Counted from the first letter of the stretch, positions 1 to 8,686 are shown. The stretch: 64,000 bases of DNA from Nostoc sp. MS1 (GCF_019976755.1 NZ_AP023441.1:868001-932000), one strand, 5' to 3'. Notes: a model not told the origin generated them from the sequence alone. Made by a program: numbers and translations.

Positions 1-46
1 AAACAAAACTAAGTTAAGAAAGGTAAACAAAGCTATAGCCCTCTTC

Positions 47-81
47 CCTCCTGCCTTGTCTTCGACACGCTCCGCGAACTG
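47..81. repeat. Left copy of 35-bp inverted repeat
   Basis: Bases 47-81 are the exact reverse complement of 859-893. The pair flanks the single gene at 174-773. The repeat carries the core GTTCGCGGAGCGT (here reversed, 67-79), which also occurs at 12147-12159 and 44478-44490, so it belongs to a dispersed family. Confidence 0.85.
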
Positions 82-173
82 CCTCCTGCCTTGCCATAGC
101 GATAATCTTTAACACTGAGCTACTTAATCTTAATTACGTAATTACGAATTAGTAAAATTCCTAGTGAGTATCG

Positions 174-773
174 TTACAACGTTGCTAATAATTCTTTTAA
201 GCGATCGCGTCCATCTCTAAACACTGACCAACCATCGCCGACTAACACAGCTTCTACTTTTTCCAAAGCTGCTAATCTTCGCACCGATGCTACAGCTTCT
301 TGCTTATTCTGCAACTTCTCATCAGCTAAAATTCCCAAACTACCTGCTTGATACGCCCGTACTAAATCGCCAGTAATTAAAGTTGTTTCTTCCAACAATA
401 ACGCCAACTCACCAGGAGTTTTAGAACCTTGAAGTTCGATGACTTTTAATCCGGGAACAATTTCATCGCCATCAGATAACCAGCGATCGCAATATATAGG
501 AAAAAAATCTTTTTCGGCTGCTGGCCCGGCTACTTTGGCATATGTTTGATCGACAATTTCCTTGGCTGATCTAATATGGTCGGAGTTGGTGAGGATAATC
601 CAATGCACACCACCAAGCGATTCTAAATGTTTCCAATCATGATTTGATAAGGCTACCGGGTCAATCAAAATGTTGCCATCGGGACGAATCCAGGCGAACC
701 CATTAAAATCAATATTTCTTGCCGGGTTGAAAGTAGACCAGCCATAAAGATCAGGACGGTGCAGGGATTTCAT
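174..773 (-). CDS. Metallo-beta-lactamase-fold protein lacking its metal ligands
   Basis: The 199-residue protein has the outline of the MBL-fold hydrolase family (glyoxalase II-like). It has a strand followed by a motif at the usual HxHxDH position, a TPGE segment where the family has its third histidine (HTPGH-like), and LITGDLV where the family has its bridging aspartate. Here the first motif reads TNSDH, the TPG segment lacks its histidine, and the C-terminal histidine position reads VGDGW. The first two histidines and later ligands are therefore missing, and a metal-dependent hydrolase activity is unlikely. No signal peptide or membrane segment is visible. The gene stands alone between two copies of a 35-bp inverted repeat. 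The fold assignment is inferred from motif order; a non-catalytic or binding role is possible but unproven. Confidence 0.72.
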   Translation of the reverse strand: MKSLHRPDLYGWSTFNPARNIDFNGFAWIRPDGNILIDPVALSNHDWKHLESLGGVHWIILTNSDHIRSAKEIVDQTYAKVAGPAAEKDFFPIYCDRWLSDGDEIVPGLKVIELQGSKTPGELALLLEETTLITGDLVRAYQAGSLGILADEKLQNKQEAVASVRRLAALEKVEAVLVGDGWSVFRDGRDRLKELLATL

Positions 774-858
774 AATAACTCTGGTTCTATACCTTCACTA
801 ATGATTGATTAGCCAGCATCATTAATTTATCAGTTAACAGTTGACAGTTGACAGTTGT

Positions 859-893
859 CAGTTCGCGGAGCGTGTCGAAGACAAGGCAGGAGG
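859..893. repeat. Right copy of 35-bp inverted repeat
   Basis: Perfect reverse complement of 47-81. It is directly preceded by a GTTGACA-type short tandem repeat at about 834-860 and followed by pyrimidine-rich low-complexity sequence up to the next gene. Confidence 0.85.
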
Positions 894-1016
894 TAAAAGA
901 CGGTAATTAAAGGCTTTTCCCTTTCTTTCCCATCTCCCTCATCTCCCTCATCTCCTTGTCTCCTCCCTCTCCTCATCTTCCCCCACTCCCAACTCCCAAC
1001 TCCCCACTCCCTCTTT

Positions 1017-4000
1017 CTATACAGAAACAAAATTCACCGTATAAGGTTCTTCTAATGACTGTTGGGTGCTGGCTTTAATAGCATCAAGGTAACGGTAGAG
1101 TGATTTTAATTGTTGGGAATTGGGTCGGTAGGTGAGATTGCCTTGTTTTTCAAACAGAGGAATGTTAGCGATCGCGCGATAATCAAAATTGTCTAGAGAT
1201 GTTTGAGTTAGCCAACTAGACTCAGGCTGTGCAGGGATTAAGCCAGGGGGTAGTTCTCCTTCTAGGAAAGCTAACAGTCTTTGCTGACAAATACTGGTAT
1301 TAATACCACGTCCCTCAAATAAATGCAGCACTTCGCTAAAAGATAACGCCCTGTCTGGTAATAGTCGCAACAATTCTGTAAACAGGAAGTAGTCGGTGTA
1401 TTGATGTCGAGAATCTTCCAAGACTTGGGAATGTAAGGGTAGTAAAGCTAAACCACAAGCTACACGGCTACAGTTAGGCGCACCGTTTTCTCCCAGGTAT
1501 GAGTCTTGAATAATTTTGGCATTGGGGAGTTTTTGCCTCAGCCATAGGTTGACAACCCCTAAATTAGCCACGCCACCAGTGATAATGGCTTGATTAATGG
1601 CTTCGGTGGGAATACCACGGGCTACTAATAGTTTGTTGAGTTCGCGGTTCAAGCGCCGGGCAAAGGGGATAAAGACTTGGCTTTCTAATTCTCGACGCTG
1701 TAATGTCCACCTTTGGTCTGCTAATTCTAGGGTGAAAGATTCTTGATGCTGCAAAATCAACTTTAATGCCAAGGCTGCATCAAGGACGGCTTGACCTAAA
1801 AGAGAACTTTCTAAATGCTGCTGGAGGCGAATCCGGGCGGGAATATCGGGTTCTCCCAATCGGGGCAATTCTAATTCTTCCAAGCCCAGACTTTGCCACT
1901 GCATCCGGTCTAAACCAGGGACAGAAGGTTGCCATTGCCAAGGGTTACTGGTTATTTTCTGGCTATCTTCTGGGTTTTCCCAGCGAGATTTGCGGTATTT
2001 GGGTGATAAAAGTAACTGACAAATAATATCCTGCTCCAGTCCTTTGCTCGCGTAGGCAAAACTGTGAAGCATAAAATTGTTATAGCTCAGTTGCGACAGA
2101 TTCTCAGGAATATCTACCAGAGCCATTTCTGTGGCAGTAGCGCCAATATTCATGATTAAGGTATTACCCACCAGGGAGTGGTCGCTAGTTTTGGCTGGAG
2201 ATAAACCTTGGGGAGTGCTTAATTTAACAGCTTCTCCATTACTACCATCAATGAAACTGAGAAGACTAGCGATCGCTTCTTCTACAAAGAATACTTGTTG
2301 CGGGTGTTGGACTAATTTACTTGTGAGTAAAGCTTCCCGCACATTGAAGCGATATTGTTCTGACCAACTGGAAGGACAGTTACAAATAATCCCCGCAATA
2401 TTACTGACGATATTATGAAAAGTGCGTTGATTAAGACCGACAGCCGTAGCAATTAAGCCTTGGGTGGTACTGTAGCGGTCGGCTTTGAGGGTCAAGAGTA
2501 ATTTAGAGAGCGATCGCACCACCCAAATTAAAGGCCCAGCCGAAGATTCATTAAATTGCAGTACAGGTTCCCATTTTTGCTGTTCATTCTTATAAGGGAT
2601 AGCTACCTGTAAATAAGGCTTCAATTGGACTGAATAAAGATGATTCTTGGTATCAGCAGCCTCTTTATCTGGGGTAGTCTGAGTTACAGAAGCAGTCGGT
2701 AAGTAAACTTCTGCTGGTAGTCGGAAAGATTGTTGGAAGGAATTTGCTCCTGGTTGAGTTTCCGTTGACCAAAAGATAGGATAAACCACACCAGTAGAGC
2801 GATTTAACAAAGCCGCAGAAATTCCTGTAGTTCCTAAATCAATGCCCAAATACCAAGATGAATCGGAACTACGGGATGTAGTCTCAGTGTGATTATTTAC
2901 CGTGTTAGTTGGTGCAACAGCAGCAGTTTGACCAGAGTTGGATACTTCTGCTTTTTTTTCAGTGTGGGAAGTAAAAGTTAAAACACTGTTTACCTGGGGT
3001 TTAGAGGCTGTCTGTGAAGCAACAACATTACTTTTTTCAGTAATTTTCTGTTCAGGTGGTGATTGTTGAGTTTCAAATAAAGCCTCTACAGAATCGGAAA
3101 CAGGTGTTTTTTCCGTAATTTTTGGTTCAGGCGGTAGTTGTTGAGTTTCAAATAAAGCCTCTACAGAATCGGAAACAGGTGTTTTTTCCGTAATTTTTGG
3201 TTCAAGTGGCAATTGTTGAGGCGTAAATAAAGCCTCTAAAGAATCTGAGTTAGTTGCTGATTCTGGCTCATCAAATTTAGCTAAATCTTGATGTAATTTT
3301 AGCCACTGCTCCTGATTAAGAGAAATATCCGGTGGACTTGCTAATTGAGTTACTTCCGTAGAAAGTAAATTTTCCTGTGGTGAAGCGGGAATATAATTAT
3401 CTGATGACTGCTCAGGCTCCGTATGGGGAGGAGAAACTTCTGGCTTTGGCGTAATTACAGTTACACTTAGTTTTTCCGTATCTGTTAACAACAAAGAAAC
3501 ATCAGATGGCTGTTCTTCCTCTGTAAAATCTATGTCCACCAATGATGTAACTGTATCGGTGATAGTTGGTTGTGCAGTCACAATTCCAGTAGTTCCAACT
3601 GGCGATATAGTAGCACTCGGTTGAGTTTCTGGAGTTAAGTCGGTAGAGATTGGTGGCGAAGCTTGGGGTTCTGGCGTTACATCAGTAGGTAATGGCGGCG
3701 CTTGGGTTTCTGGTTTTGGCGTTACATCAGTAGGTAATGGCGAAATCTGGGTTTCTGGTTCTAGCGTTACATCAGTAGGTAATGGCGAAATCTGGGTTTC
3801 CGACTCGGAAGTATCATTAAAATCGAACAGATTTGTCTGAGATTCATCAAACAATAACGAAGTTATTGCTGAGTCTGTCGATGAGTCAGTAACTTGTGGT
3901 GACAAAACTGATATTTCTTGAGGATCGGTAAAATCAAACAAATCATCTGATTGATCAAACCATGCCTCCGGCATAATTGCTGCTGTATCTTGCTCTGTTA

Positions 4001-5246
4001 GAGAGTTACTTGTGTTTACTGGGGGATGATCATCAACATTCAGATCCAGTAAATCAGGGGTAATTAAATCTGGGTTGAGTTCAAGACTAGCATTAGTAAA
4101 ATTATCACTACCAAACAAACTGGCGTAAATTAGATCAACTTCATCATTAGCCAATTCCCAACTATTAGGAAGCAAAGTAGTGAGGTTGTTAGGACTCTCT
4201 AAAGTGAAAGGTTCATCAACACCAAGCTGCATTAGCACTGCATCTAGCTCATCTGTATCGAGTTCTTCGCTTTCGGCTGGAGGAGCTAATTCTTGAGTTG
4301 GTGTGGTGCTGTTAGACTCTGCTGGTGGGGAAACTTCTATAACAGTTTGAGCCGGAGTTGGTGATGGCTGTGTAGCTGTAGGTGGGGTATCGGGTTGGGG
4401 AACAGGCGGCTGGAAATTGGCTAACTGTTGTAGATTCTGTGTCCAATTGTTGAGGAAACTAGCCATCAACTGTTCACTTTGTAATCCTGTGCTGTGCATT
4501 CTGGCGATCGCTTGCGACAGGGATTCGTGATAAGTATTAATATTACGCTGTAACGCTTCAAAAACAACGTTAACAGTACCATCAAGCGATAACAAGTGTT
4601 GATCTAACTCTTTGGTTAATTTTGATAACCTTTCTCCCTGTTCTGATGACTCCCAACTTGGCGCAACTGCGGGTGATAATTCCAATCTGCTGCCATTCAC
4701 AGCATTAGTATAAGTCTCAGGATTAATCCCACCTTCAGCAATATGGACGTTCATAACTGGCACTAAGCGACTCATCAGGACTTGTAAAAAGTCTGTAATA
4801 ATCTGCTCTTGGTTAGCTAACTGCTGACTTAAGGAGTAATTTTGTAATCGCTTCTGCTCTAGTTGTCTAATTTCTTGTGCTAAAATTGTCCGCTCTTGCA
4901 ACAGTGCTGTAATTTCTCCTTGCAAGGGCTGGATTAATTCCGATAATTCACTTTTAAATTGTTGGAATACAAAATTATTATCTTCTTGGGGTTGATTATT
5001 TTGCAGTAAAGGCTGATTTTGACCTTGACCCACAAACTTTGTCACCAAAGGCGTATGACTGCTGGGTTCATTCTCCAATGTTTCAATATCTTGGAGACTG
5101 ACCAAAAAATTGCGGACTCTTTCTAAAACCTCTTTTGGCTCTTGCGCCTGACCAGACAAAAGCCTAGACAGGCGCTTGCCATTGCTGTTGAGTAAATTGT
5201 CAATATCTGCAATCAGTTTTTGAATTTCATCAGTGCGGGAAGTCAC
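1017..5246 (-). CDS. Coiled-coil/disordered-linker/Hsp70-like ATPase fusion protein
   Basis: This 1409-residue protein has three parts. Residues 1 to about 300 are helical and Gln/Leu-rich, with a likely coiled coil near 95-150. Residues about 300-790 are acidic, Pro/Thr/Ser-rich and repetitive: a 15-residue unit of the ETQISPLPTDVT type near 480-530, and a 25-residue unit of the SVEALFETQQLPPEP type, about three copies, near 665-735. From about residue 797 there is an actin/Hsp70-like ATPase: YLGIDLGTTG (phosphate 1), NTLIMNIGATATEMALVDI near 1030 (phosphate 2), and AIITGGVANLG near 1220 (adenosine motif). A C-terminal region of about 150 residues replaces the usual DnaK substrate-binding domain. 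No signal peptide is seen. It is far longer than ordinary DnaK (about 630 residues). The family is recognisable, but the client or partner is unknown. A scaffold or chaperone-like role is inference. Confidence 0.8.
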   Translation of the reverse strand: MTSRTDEIQKLIADIDNLLNSNGKRLSRLLSGQAQEPKEVLERVRNFLVSLQDIETLENEPSSHTPLVTKFVGQGQNQPLLQNNQPQEDNNFVFQQFKSELSELIQPLQGEITALLQERTILAQEIRQLEQKRLQNYSLSQQLANQEQIITDFLQVLMSRLVPVMNVHIAEGGINPETYTNAVNGSRLELSPAVAPSWESSEQGERLSKLTKELDQHLLSLDGTVNVVFEALQRNINTYHESLSQAIARMHSTGLQSEQLMASFLNNWTQNLQQLANFQPPVPQPDTPPTATQPSPTPAQTVIEVSPPAESNSTTPTQELAPPAESEELDTDELDAVLMQLGVDEPFTLESPNNLTTLLPNSWELANDEVDLIYASLFGSDNFTNASLELNPDLITPDLLDLNVDDHPPVNTSNSLTEQDTAAIMPEAWFDQSDDLFDFTDPQEISVLSPQVTDSSTDSAITSLLFDESQTNLFDFNDTSESETQISPLPTDVTLEPETQISPLPTDVTPKPETQAPPLPTDVTPEPQASPPISTDLTPETQPSATISPVGTTGIVTAQPTITDTVTSLVDIDFTEEEQPSDVSLLLTDTEKLSVTVITPKPEVSPPHTEPEQSSDNYIPASPQENLLSTEVTQLASPPDISLNQEQWLKLHQDLAKFDEPESATNSDSLEALFTPQQLPLEPKITEKTPVSDSVEALFETQQLPPEPKITEKTPVSDSVEALFETQQSPPEQKITEKSNVVASQTASKPQVNSVLTFTSHTEKKAEVSNSGQTAAVAPTNTVNNHTETTSRSSDSSWYLGIDLGTTGISAALLNRSTGVVYPIFWSTETQPGANSFQQSFRLPAEVYLPTASVTQTTPDKEAADTKNHLYSVQLKPYLQVAIPYKNEQQKWEPVLQFNESSAGPLIWVVRSLSKLLLTLKADRYSTTQGLIATAVGLNQRTFHNIVSNIAGIICNCPSSWSEQYRFNVREALLTSKLVQHPQQVFFVEEAIASLLSFIDGSNGEAVKLSTPQGLSPAKTSDHSLVGNTLIMNIGATATEMALVDIPENLSQLSYNNFMLHSFAYASKGLEQDIICQLLLSPKYRKSRWENPEDSQKITSNPWQWQPSVPGLDRMQWQSLGLEELELPRLGEPDIPARIRLQQHLESSLLGQAVLDAALALKLILQHQESFTLELADQRWTLQRRELESQVFIPFARRLNRELNKLLVARGIPTEAINQAIITGGVANLGVVNLWLRQKLPNAKIIQDSYLGENGAPNCSRVACGLALLPLHSQVLEDSRHQYTDYFLFTELLRLLPDRALSFSEVLHLFEGRGINTSICQQRLLAFLEGELPPGLIPAQPESSWLTQTSLDNFDYRAIANIPLFEKQGNLTYRPNSQQLKSLYRYLDAIKASTQQSLEEPYTVNFVSV
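3030..3245 (-). repeat. About three tandem copies of a 75-bp coding repeat
   Basis: Within the Hsp70-like fusion gene, a 75-bp unit encoding 25 residues (core SVEALFETQQLPPEPKITEK) is repeated about three times. Two copies are almost identical at the DNA level, which points to recent duplication. Confidence 0.8.
3650..3800 (-). repeat. 45-bp coding tandem repeats
   Basis: Three to four units of 45 bp encode ETQISPLPTDVTLEP-like peptides in the disordered linker of the Hsp70-like fusion. The DNA text of neighbouring units is nearly identical. Confidence 0.75.
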
Positions 5247-5308
5247 TTTAAATTACCTTATCTAGAAATTTTAGGTTAACTGGTTTAGAAAATTAATTTA
5301 CAATTACT

Positions 5309-5350
5309 TTGTCATTGGTCATTAGTCATTGGTCATTAGTCATTAGTCAA
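5309..5350. repeat. Short tandem repeat (TGGTCATTAGTCAT type)
   Basis: Repeated TCATTGGTCATTAG heptamers typical of Nostocales short tandem repeats. They lie upstream of the Hsp70-like fusion gene. Confidence 0.8.
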
Positions 5351-5393
5351 AAAAACTCTGGACTATAGACTATTGATTCAGCACTCAGCACCC

Positions 5394-5430
5394 AGCACGC
5401 GCTAAACGCGCCGCTACCGCTAACAGCACT
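5394..5430. repeat. 37-bp dispersed repeat, copy 1
   Basis: These 37 bases are the exact reverse complement of 39309-39345. Internally the element contains the arms GCGCTAAACGCGC and GCTACCGCTAACAGC. It overlaps the 3' end of the doubtful small reading frame at 5420-5683. Confidence 0.85.
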
Positions 5431-5683
5431 CGAATGATGTTACAGTCTGTGGGACTTCATAGTATGAAAACATAAAAAAATCCAAACCGCCAAGAAACTG
5501 CTTAGTGTGTAACACTACTTTGCTTATCAAACAAAATGCCGGGGCAAAGACTAGAATTAGGAAATAACCAATATAGAACCCGATTACGAGTAGCGCAAAG
5601 AAAGCATCTGCTACCTTTTTAAAATATTTTTGCGATCGCTGGCTTATTCCTTTGATTTTTAATTTAGTTGGATTTTTTACCAA
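5420..5683 (-). CDS. Doubtful small membrane protein
   Basis: This 87-residue reading frame has one or two hydrophobic segments (about residues 27-55), so it could be a small inner-membrane protein. It has no in-frame ATG start: the only usable start is TTG at 5683, and no ribosome binding site is visible. Its last codons lie in a 37-bp dispersed repeat, so the natural C-terminus may have been replaced. I do not recognise a family. It may equally be chance coding. Confidence 0.3.
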   Translation of the reverse strand: MVKNPTKLKIKGISQRSQKYFKKVADAFFALLVIGFYIGYFLILVFAPAFCLISKVVLHTKQFLGGLDFFMFSYYEVPQTVTSFECC

Positions 5684-5901
5684 TAACTGAGTTTTTAGTC
5701 CAAATTCGCTAATTTTAATATTATTTAGCTATTTCTCCGTCCGCAAGAAAGCGTAGCAGCCTCTAAAAGCGTGACTTAGTTTTCATCTATAGGATAAGAT
5801 TTTAAAAACATTTATGTAATAACTAGTACTCAATAGCTTAGGCTAAGGTATAGCTCTTTAATTTTGTTTTCACATAGCAGCTTAATCATCATAGTGTCCT
5901 A

Positions 5902-6600
5902 ATGGAAGACCGATATAGCTTGCAGTCCCCTACTAATCCCTGGATGATCTCGGCTCCCTTTTTTCAAGGGCTACCAGAAACTGCTGTAGAAATAGCTCTC
6001 AATCATATTGTTACACGTACACACCCAGCTAATCAGGTCATTCTACTAGAAAATGACTGGGGCGGAGCTGTATATTTTATAGTCGAAGGTTGGGTAAAAA
6101 TCCGCACTTACAATCTAGAAGGAAAAGAGGTCACACTAAATATTCTTGGCACAGGAGAATTATTTGGGGAAATGGCTGCCCTAGATGAAGTACCCCGTTC
6201 TACGGATGTGATCACTCTAACTACTACAGTAATTGGTAGTATGCCTTCCCAAGATTTTATCAAACTGCTGCATACAGAACCTTTGGCGGGCGTGCGTTTA
6301 TCACAGTTGATGGCTCGGCGCTTGCGTCAAGTAAATCGGCGGTTGCGCTTGCGAGAATCTGATAGTCAATCTAGAGTGGCAGATACTTTGCTATTTTTGG
6401 CAGAAGGTCAAGGAAAACGGGGGCAAACAGGAACCGAAATCCCTAATTTGCCGCATCGTGAACTGAGTAGTTTGAGTGGTCTGGCACGCGAAACTGTCAC
6501 TAGGGTCTTGACAAGGCTGGAAAAAAAAGGCTTGATTAAGCGAGATCAAGACACTATTTGTATCCCTGATTTGTCAGCCTTAGAAAAGATGTTAATCTAA
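5902..6600 (+). CDS. Crp/Fnr-family transcriptional regulator
   Basis: The 232-residue protein has a cyclic-nucleotide-binding-type beta roll at about residues 15-130, with the signature GELFGEMAALDEVPRSTDV. A long dimerisation helix follows at about 135-160, then a C-terminal winged helix with the recognition segment LSGLARETVTRVLTRLEKKG near 195-215. The GELFGEMA..PRS stretch resembles the phosphate-binding cassette of cAMP-responsive Crp proteins, which have GE near the start and RS near the end. Effector binding is therefore plausible, unlike in NtcA. The length matches cyanobacterial Crp homologues (SYCRP1/AnCrp type), but I cannot tell which paralogue this is. The gene is followed after 12 bp by a DUF2232 gene and then cobT on the same strand. 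Confidence 0.93.
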   Translation: MEDRYSLQSPTNPWMISAPFFQGLPETAVEIALNHIVTRTHPANQVILLENDWGGAVYFIVEGWVKIRTYNLEGKEVTLNILGTGELFGEMAALDEVPRSTDVITLTTTVIGSMPSQDFIKLLHTEPLAGVRLSQLMARRLRQVNRRLRLRESDSQSRVADTLLFLAEGQGKRGQTGTEIPNLPHRELSSLSGLARETVTRVLTRLEKKGLIKRDQDTICIPDLSALEKMLI

Positions 6601-6612
6601 TCAATTTTCCCG

Positions 6613-7356
6613 ATGAGTATTTTAGATTCTCTGCCAGATGAGCCAGAGGAAGATACATCCCCTGAATCTCAAACCGAACATAACTCAAAATCAGATAACC
6701 CAGAACCAAAGCAAAACACCTTACTATCTCCCCAACTGAAAGTTGATGCTCCCTTAAGGATGGTAGAGACGGCTTTCTTAGCAAGTGCTTCTGGCTTAAT
6801 TTGGTTTATCAATTTCTACTTTCCCCTTGGCCCGGTGTTGCGGATATTTTTCCCCGTGCCGATCGCTCTAGTTTACCTACGTTGGGGTAGACGAGCGGCA
6901 TGGATGGCGGCTGTAACTTCTGGTTTACTGTTGTCTGTGCTGATGGGGCCAGTCCGTAGCTTGTTGTTTGTCATGCCTTTTGCCTTTATGGGTGTGCTAC
7001 TCGGCGCAGCATGGTATCGTCGCACTCCTTGGATTATTTCAATTACTTTAGGTACGCTATTAGGTACTTTAGGTGTCTTTTTCCGATTGTGGTTATTATC
7101 GGTGTTGTCCGGGGAAGACCTATGGATTTACTTAATTACCCAAGTAACAGAACTGATAGAGTGGATATTCTTGAAGTTGGGATTGTTAAATACTCCTAGT
7201 GTATTTTTAATTCAGCTTGGGGCAGTAGCATTAATTGTCATCAATAACTTTATCTATCTGTTTGTTGTACATTTAGCTGCCTTGCTGCTTCTAGACCGTT
7301 TAGGAAATCCCATTCCCCGCCCTCCCCATTGGGTACAAGTTTTGATGGATTATTAA
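6613..7356 (+). CDS. DUF2232 multi-pass membrane protein
   Basis: The 247-residue protein has a charged, Pro/Ser-rich N-terminus (about 50 residues) followed by roughly six hydrophobic segments between residues 57 and 235. The arrangement fits the DUF2232 (YybS-like) membrane family, which in cyanobacteria is often small and of unknown function, possibly an S-component-like transporter subunit. It starts 13 bp after the Crp/Fnr regulator and is followed by cobT, so co-transcription with either is possible. The family call rests on topology and on the R-W-G-R-R segment after the second helix pair, so it is moderate. No function can be assigned. Confidence 0.7.
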   Translation: MSILDSLPDEPEEDTSPESQTEHNSKSDNPEPKQNTLLSPQLKVDAPLRMVETAFLASASGLIWFINFYFPLGPVLRIFFPVPIALVYLRWGRRAAWMAAVTSGLLLSVLMGPVRSLLFVMPFAFMGVLLGAAWYRRTPWIISITLGTLLGTLGVFFRLWLLSVLSGEDLWIYLITQVTELIEWIFLKLGLLNTPSVFLIQLGAVALIVINNFIYLFVVHLAALLLLDRLGNPIPRPPHWVQVLMDY

Positions 7357-7362
7357 GGTTTA

Positions 7363-7430
7363 GTCAGTAGTCCATAGTCCATTGTTGACTGTTGACTGTT
7401 GACTAATGACTGTTGACTAATGACTAATGA
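7363..7430. repeat. Short tandem repeats abutting the cobT start
   Basis: TAGTCCATAGTCC units followed by several GTTGACT and GACTAATGACT units run up to and include the cobT ATG. No separate ribosome binding site remains between the repeat and the start codon. Confidence 0.85.
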
Positions 7431-8686
7431 TCAACATTTATACTCAAATCGAACAGGGTGAGGCTTGGTTGCGACGATATAGCGATCGCTCACCCCTATT
7501 TACTTGTATTCTCGGTTTTACGGAAACTGGGTTAATTCCCGGCATTTCGGCGGCTGGCTTGACTCCAGAAGATCGAAAGTACACGGCTTGCGCTGATGCT
7601 GAGTTTTTATACTACGGTGCAGCACATCAGCCCCAATATCCTCTCCCACCCCTGACAGCAGGTGCATCACCTGTTCTCATTTCCCGTGCCGTAGTAGAAG
7701 AACTCAACATTCCTGTTTATTTATTTAATGCTGGGTTACTTCAGTCACCCGCTATACCAGTGATTGATTTAGATGGCTGTGCTGCCAAATGTTTAAGTAC
7801 AGGCGCAGCAATGGATTTAACAACTGTACACCACCTGTTTGAGCAAGGTCTGCTTTGGGGCGATCGCTTGGCTACTCAAGTTCCCCAAGGATACGTAATT
7901 CTCAGCGAATGTGTTGTTGGTGGTACTACAACCGCTCTGGCAATTTTAACTGGCTTAGGGATAGAGGCAGCCGGCAAAGTCAACAGCAGTCATCCAGTCT
8001 GTAACCATGAGCAGAAGTGGCAAGTGGTGCAAGAGGGTTTGAGGAGATGGAGGAATGAGGGAGTAATCAATTCAAAATTCAAAATTCGTCTTGGAAAGTT
8101 TGCTCAACGGGGGGAACCCCCGCACCGCAACTTTCCGCAAAATTCAAAATTAAGAATTTCTCCCCACTTCCCACTCCCTACTCCCCCCTCCCAAGTTGAC
8201 CCGTTAAAGCTAGTTGCCGCAGTTGGCGATCCTATGCAGGTGGTTGTGGCAGGAATGGCGATCGCGGCTAGTCGCAGTTGTGGTGTGATGTTGGCTGGGG
8301 GTACGCAAATGTTAGCGGTTTATGCGTTGGCGAGTGCGATCGCTCAAACCTATGATTTATTCTGGCAACCTACAGCCGTGGTCGTAGGCACAACTCGATG
8401 GGTAGCCGAAGACCCTACAGGCAGCACTGTAGAATTAGCCTTGAATATAGGTAAAAACAGCCAATATCCTCAAATGACAGTACCCCCACTCTTAGCCACC
8501 CAGTTGAGTTTTGCTGATTCTCGTTATCCCCAACTCCAAGCCTATGAAAAAGGCTTTGTCAAAGAAGGCGTAGGTGCTGGCGCTGCCTGTATAGCCGCTA
8601 ATCTTTACAAGAATTGGCAACAAAATCAACTTCTACAAGCCATTGAAAGCCAAATTCAACGGTTAGAGAAGGGGAGTGGGGAGTAG
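7427..8686 (+). CDS. cobT: Nicotinate-nucleotide phosphoribosyltransferase CobT-like (TIGR00303 type)
   Basis: The 419-residue protein matches the cyanobacterial/archaeal CobT-like family, which activates the lower-ligand base in cobalamin-type cofactor assembly using nicotinate mononucleotide. Visible marks are LSECVVGGTTTALAILTGLG (about 159-178), the GDPMQVVVAGMAIAAS segment (about 267-282) and a Gly-rich GGTQMLAVYALA (about 291-302). Residues about 208-256 are not family-like. They read as translated dispersed repeats (NSKFKI..., then a GGGG/CCCC hairpin, then PHFPLPTPP) and form an in-frame insertion of roughly 145 bp between conserved blocks. The start codon sits at the end of a GTTGACT repeat and lacks a clear ribosome binding site. 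If the insertion lies in a surface loop, the enzyme could remain active. Confidence 0.85.
   Translation: MINIYTQIEQGEAWLRRYSDRSPLFTCILGFTETGLIPGISAAGLTPEDRKYTACADAEFLYYGAAHQPQYPLPPLTAGASPVLISRAVVEELNIPVYLFNAGLLQSPAIPVIDLDGCAAKCLSTGAAMDLTTVHHLFEQGLLWGDRLATQVPQGYVILSECVVGGTTTALAILTGLGIEAAGKVNSSHPVCNHEQKWQVVQEGLRRWRNEGVINSKFKIRLGKFAQRGEPPHRNFPQNSKLRISPHFPLPTPPSQVDPLKLVAAVGDPMQVVVAGMAIAASRSCGVMLAGGTQMLAVYALASAIAQTYDLFWQPTAVVVGTTRWVAEDPTGSTVELALNIGKNSQYPQMTVPPLLATQLSFADSRYPQLQAYEKGFVKEGVGAGAACIAANLYKNWQQNQLLQAIESQIQRLEKGSGE
8050..8192 (+). repeat. Composite repeat insertion inside cobT
   Basis: Contains AATTCAAA units at about 8068-8086, a hairpin with arms GGAAAGTT (8093-8100) and AACTTTCC (8129-8136) enclosing GGGGGG/CCCCC, a second AATTCAAAATT, and a C-rich tail (CCCACTTCCCACTCCC type). 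All three modules are also seen in intergenic repeats of this window or are typical of Nostocales. The reading frame stays open through the block. Confidence 0.8.

Noticed and set aside
830..1030. 66-residue reading frame between the first two genes
   Set aside because: It translates GTTGACA repeats and GGAGATGAGG low complexity and has no protein-like composition.
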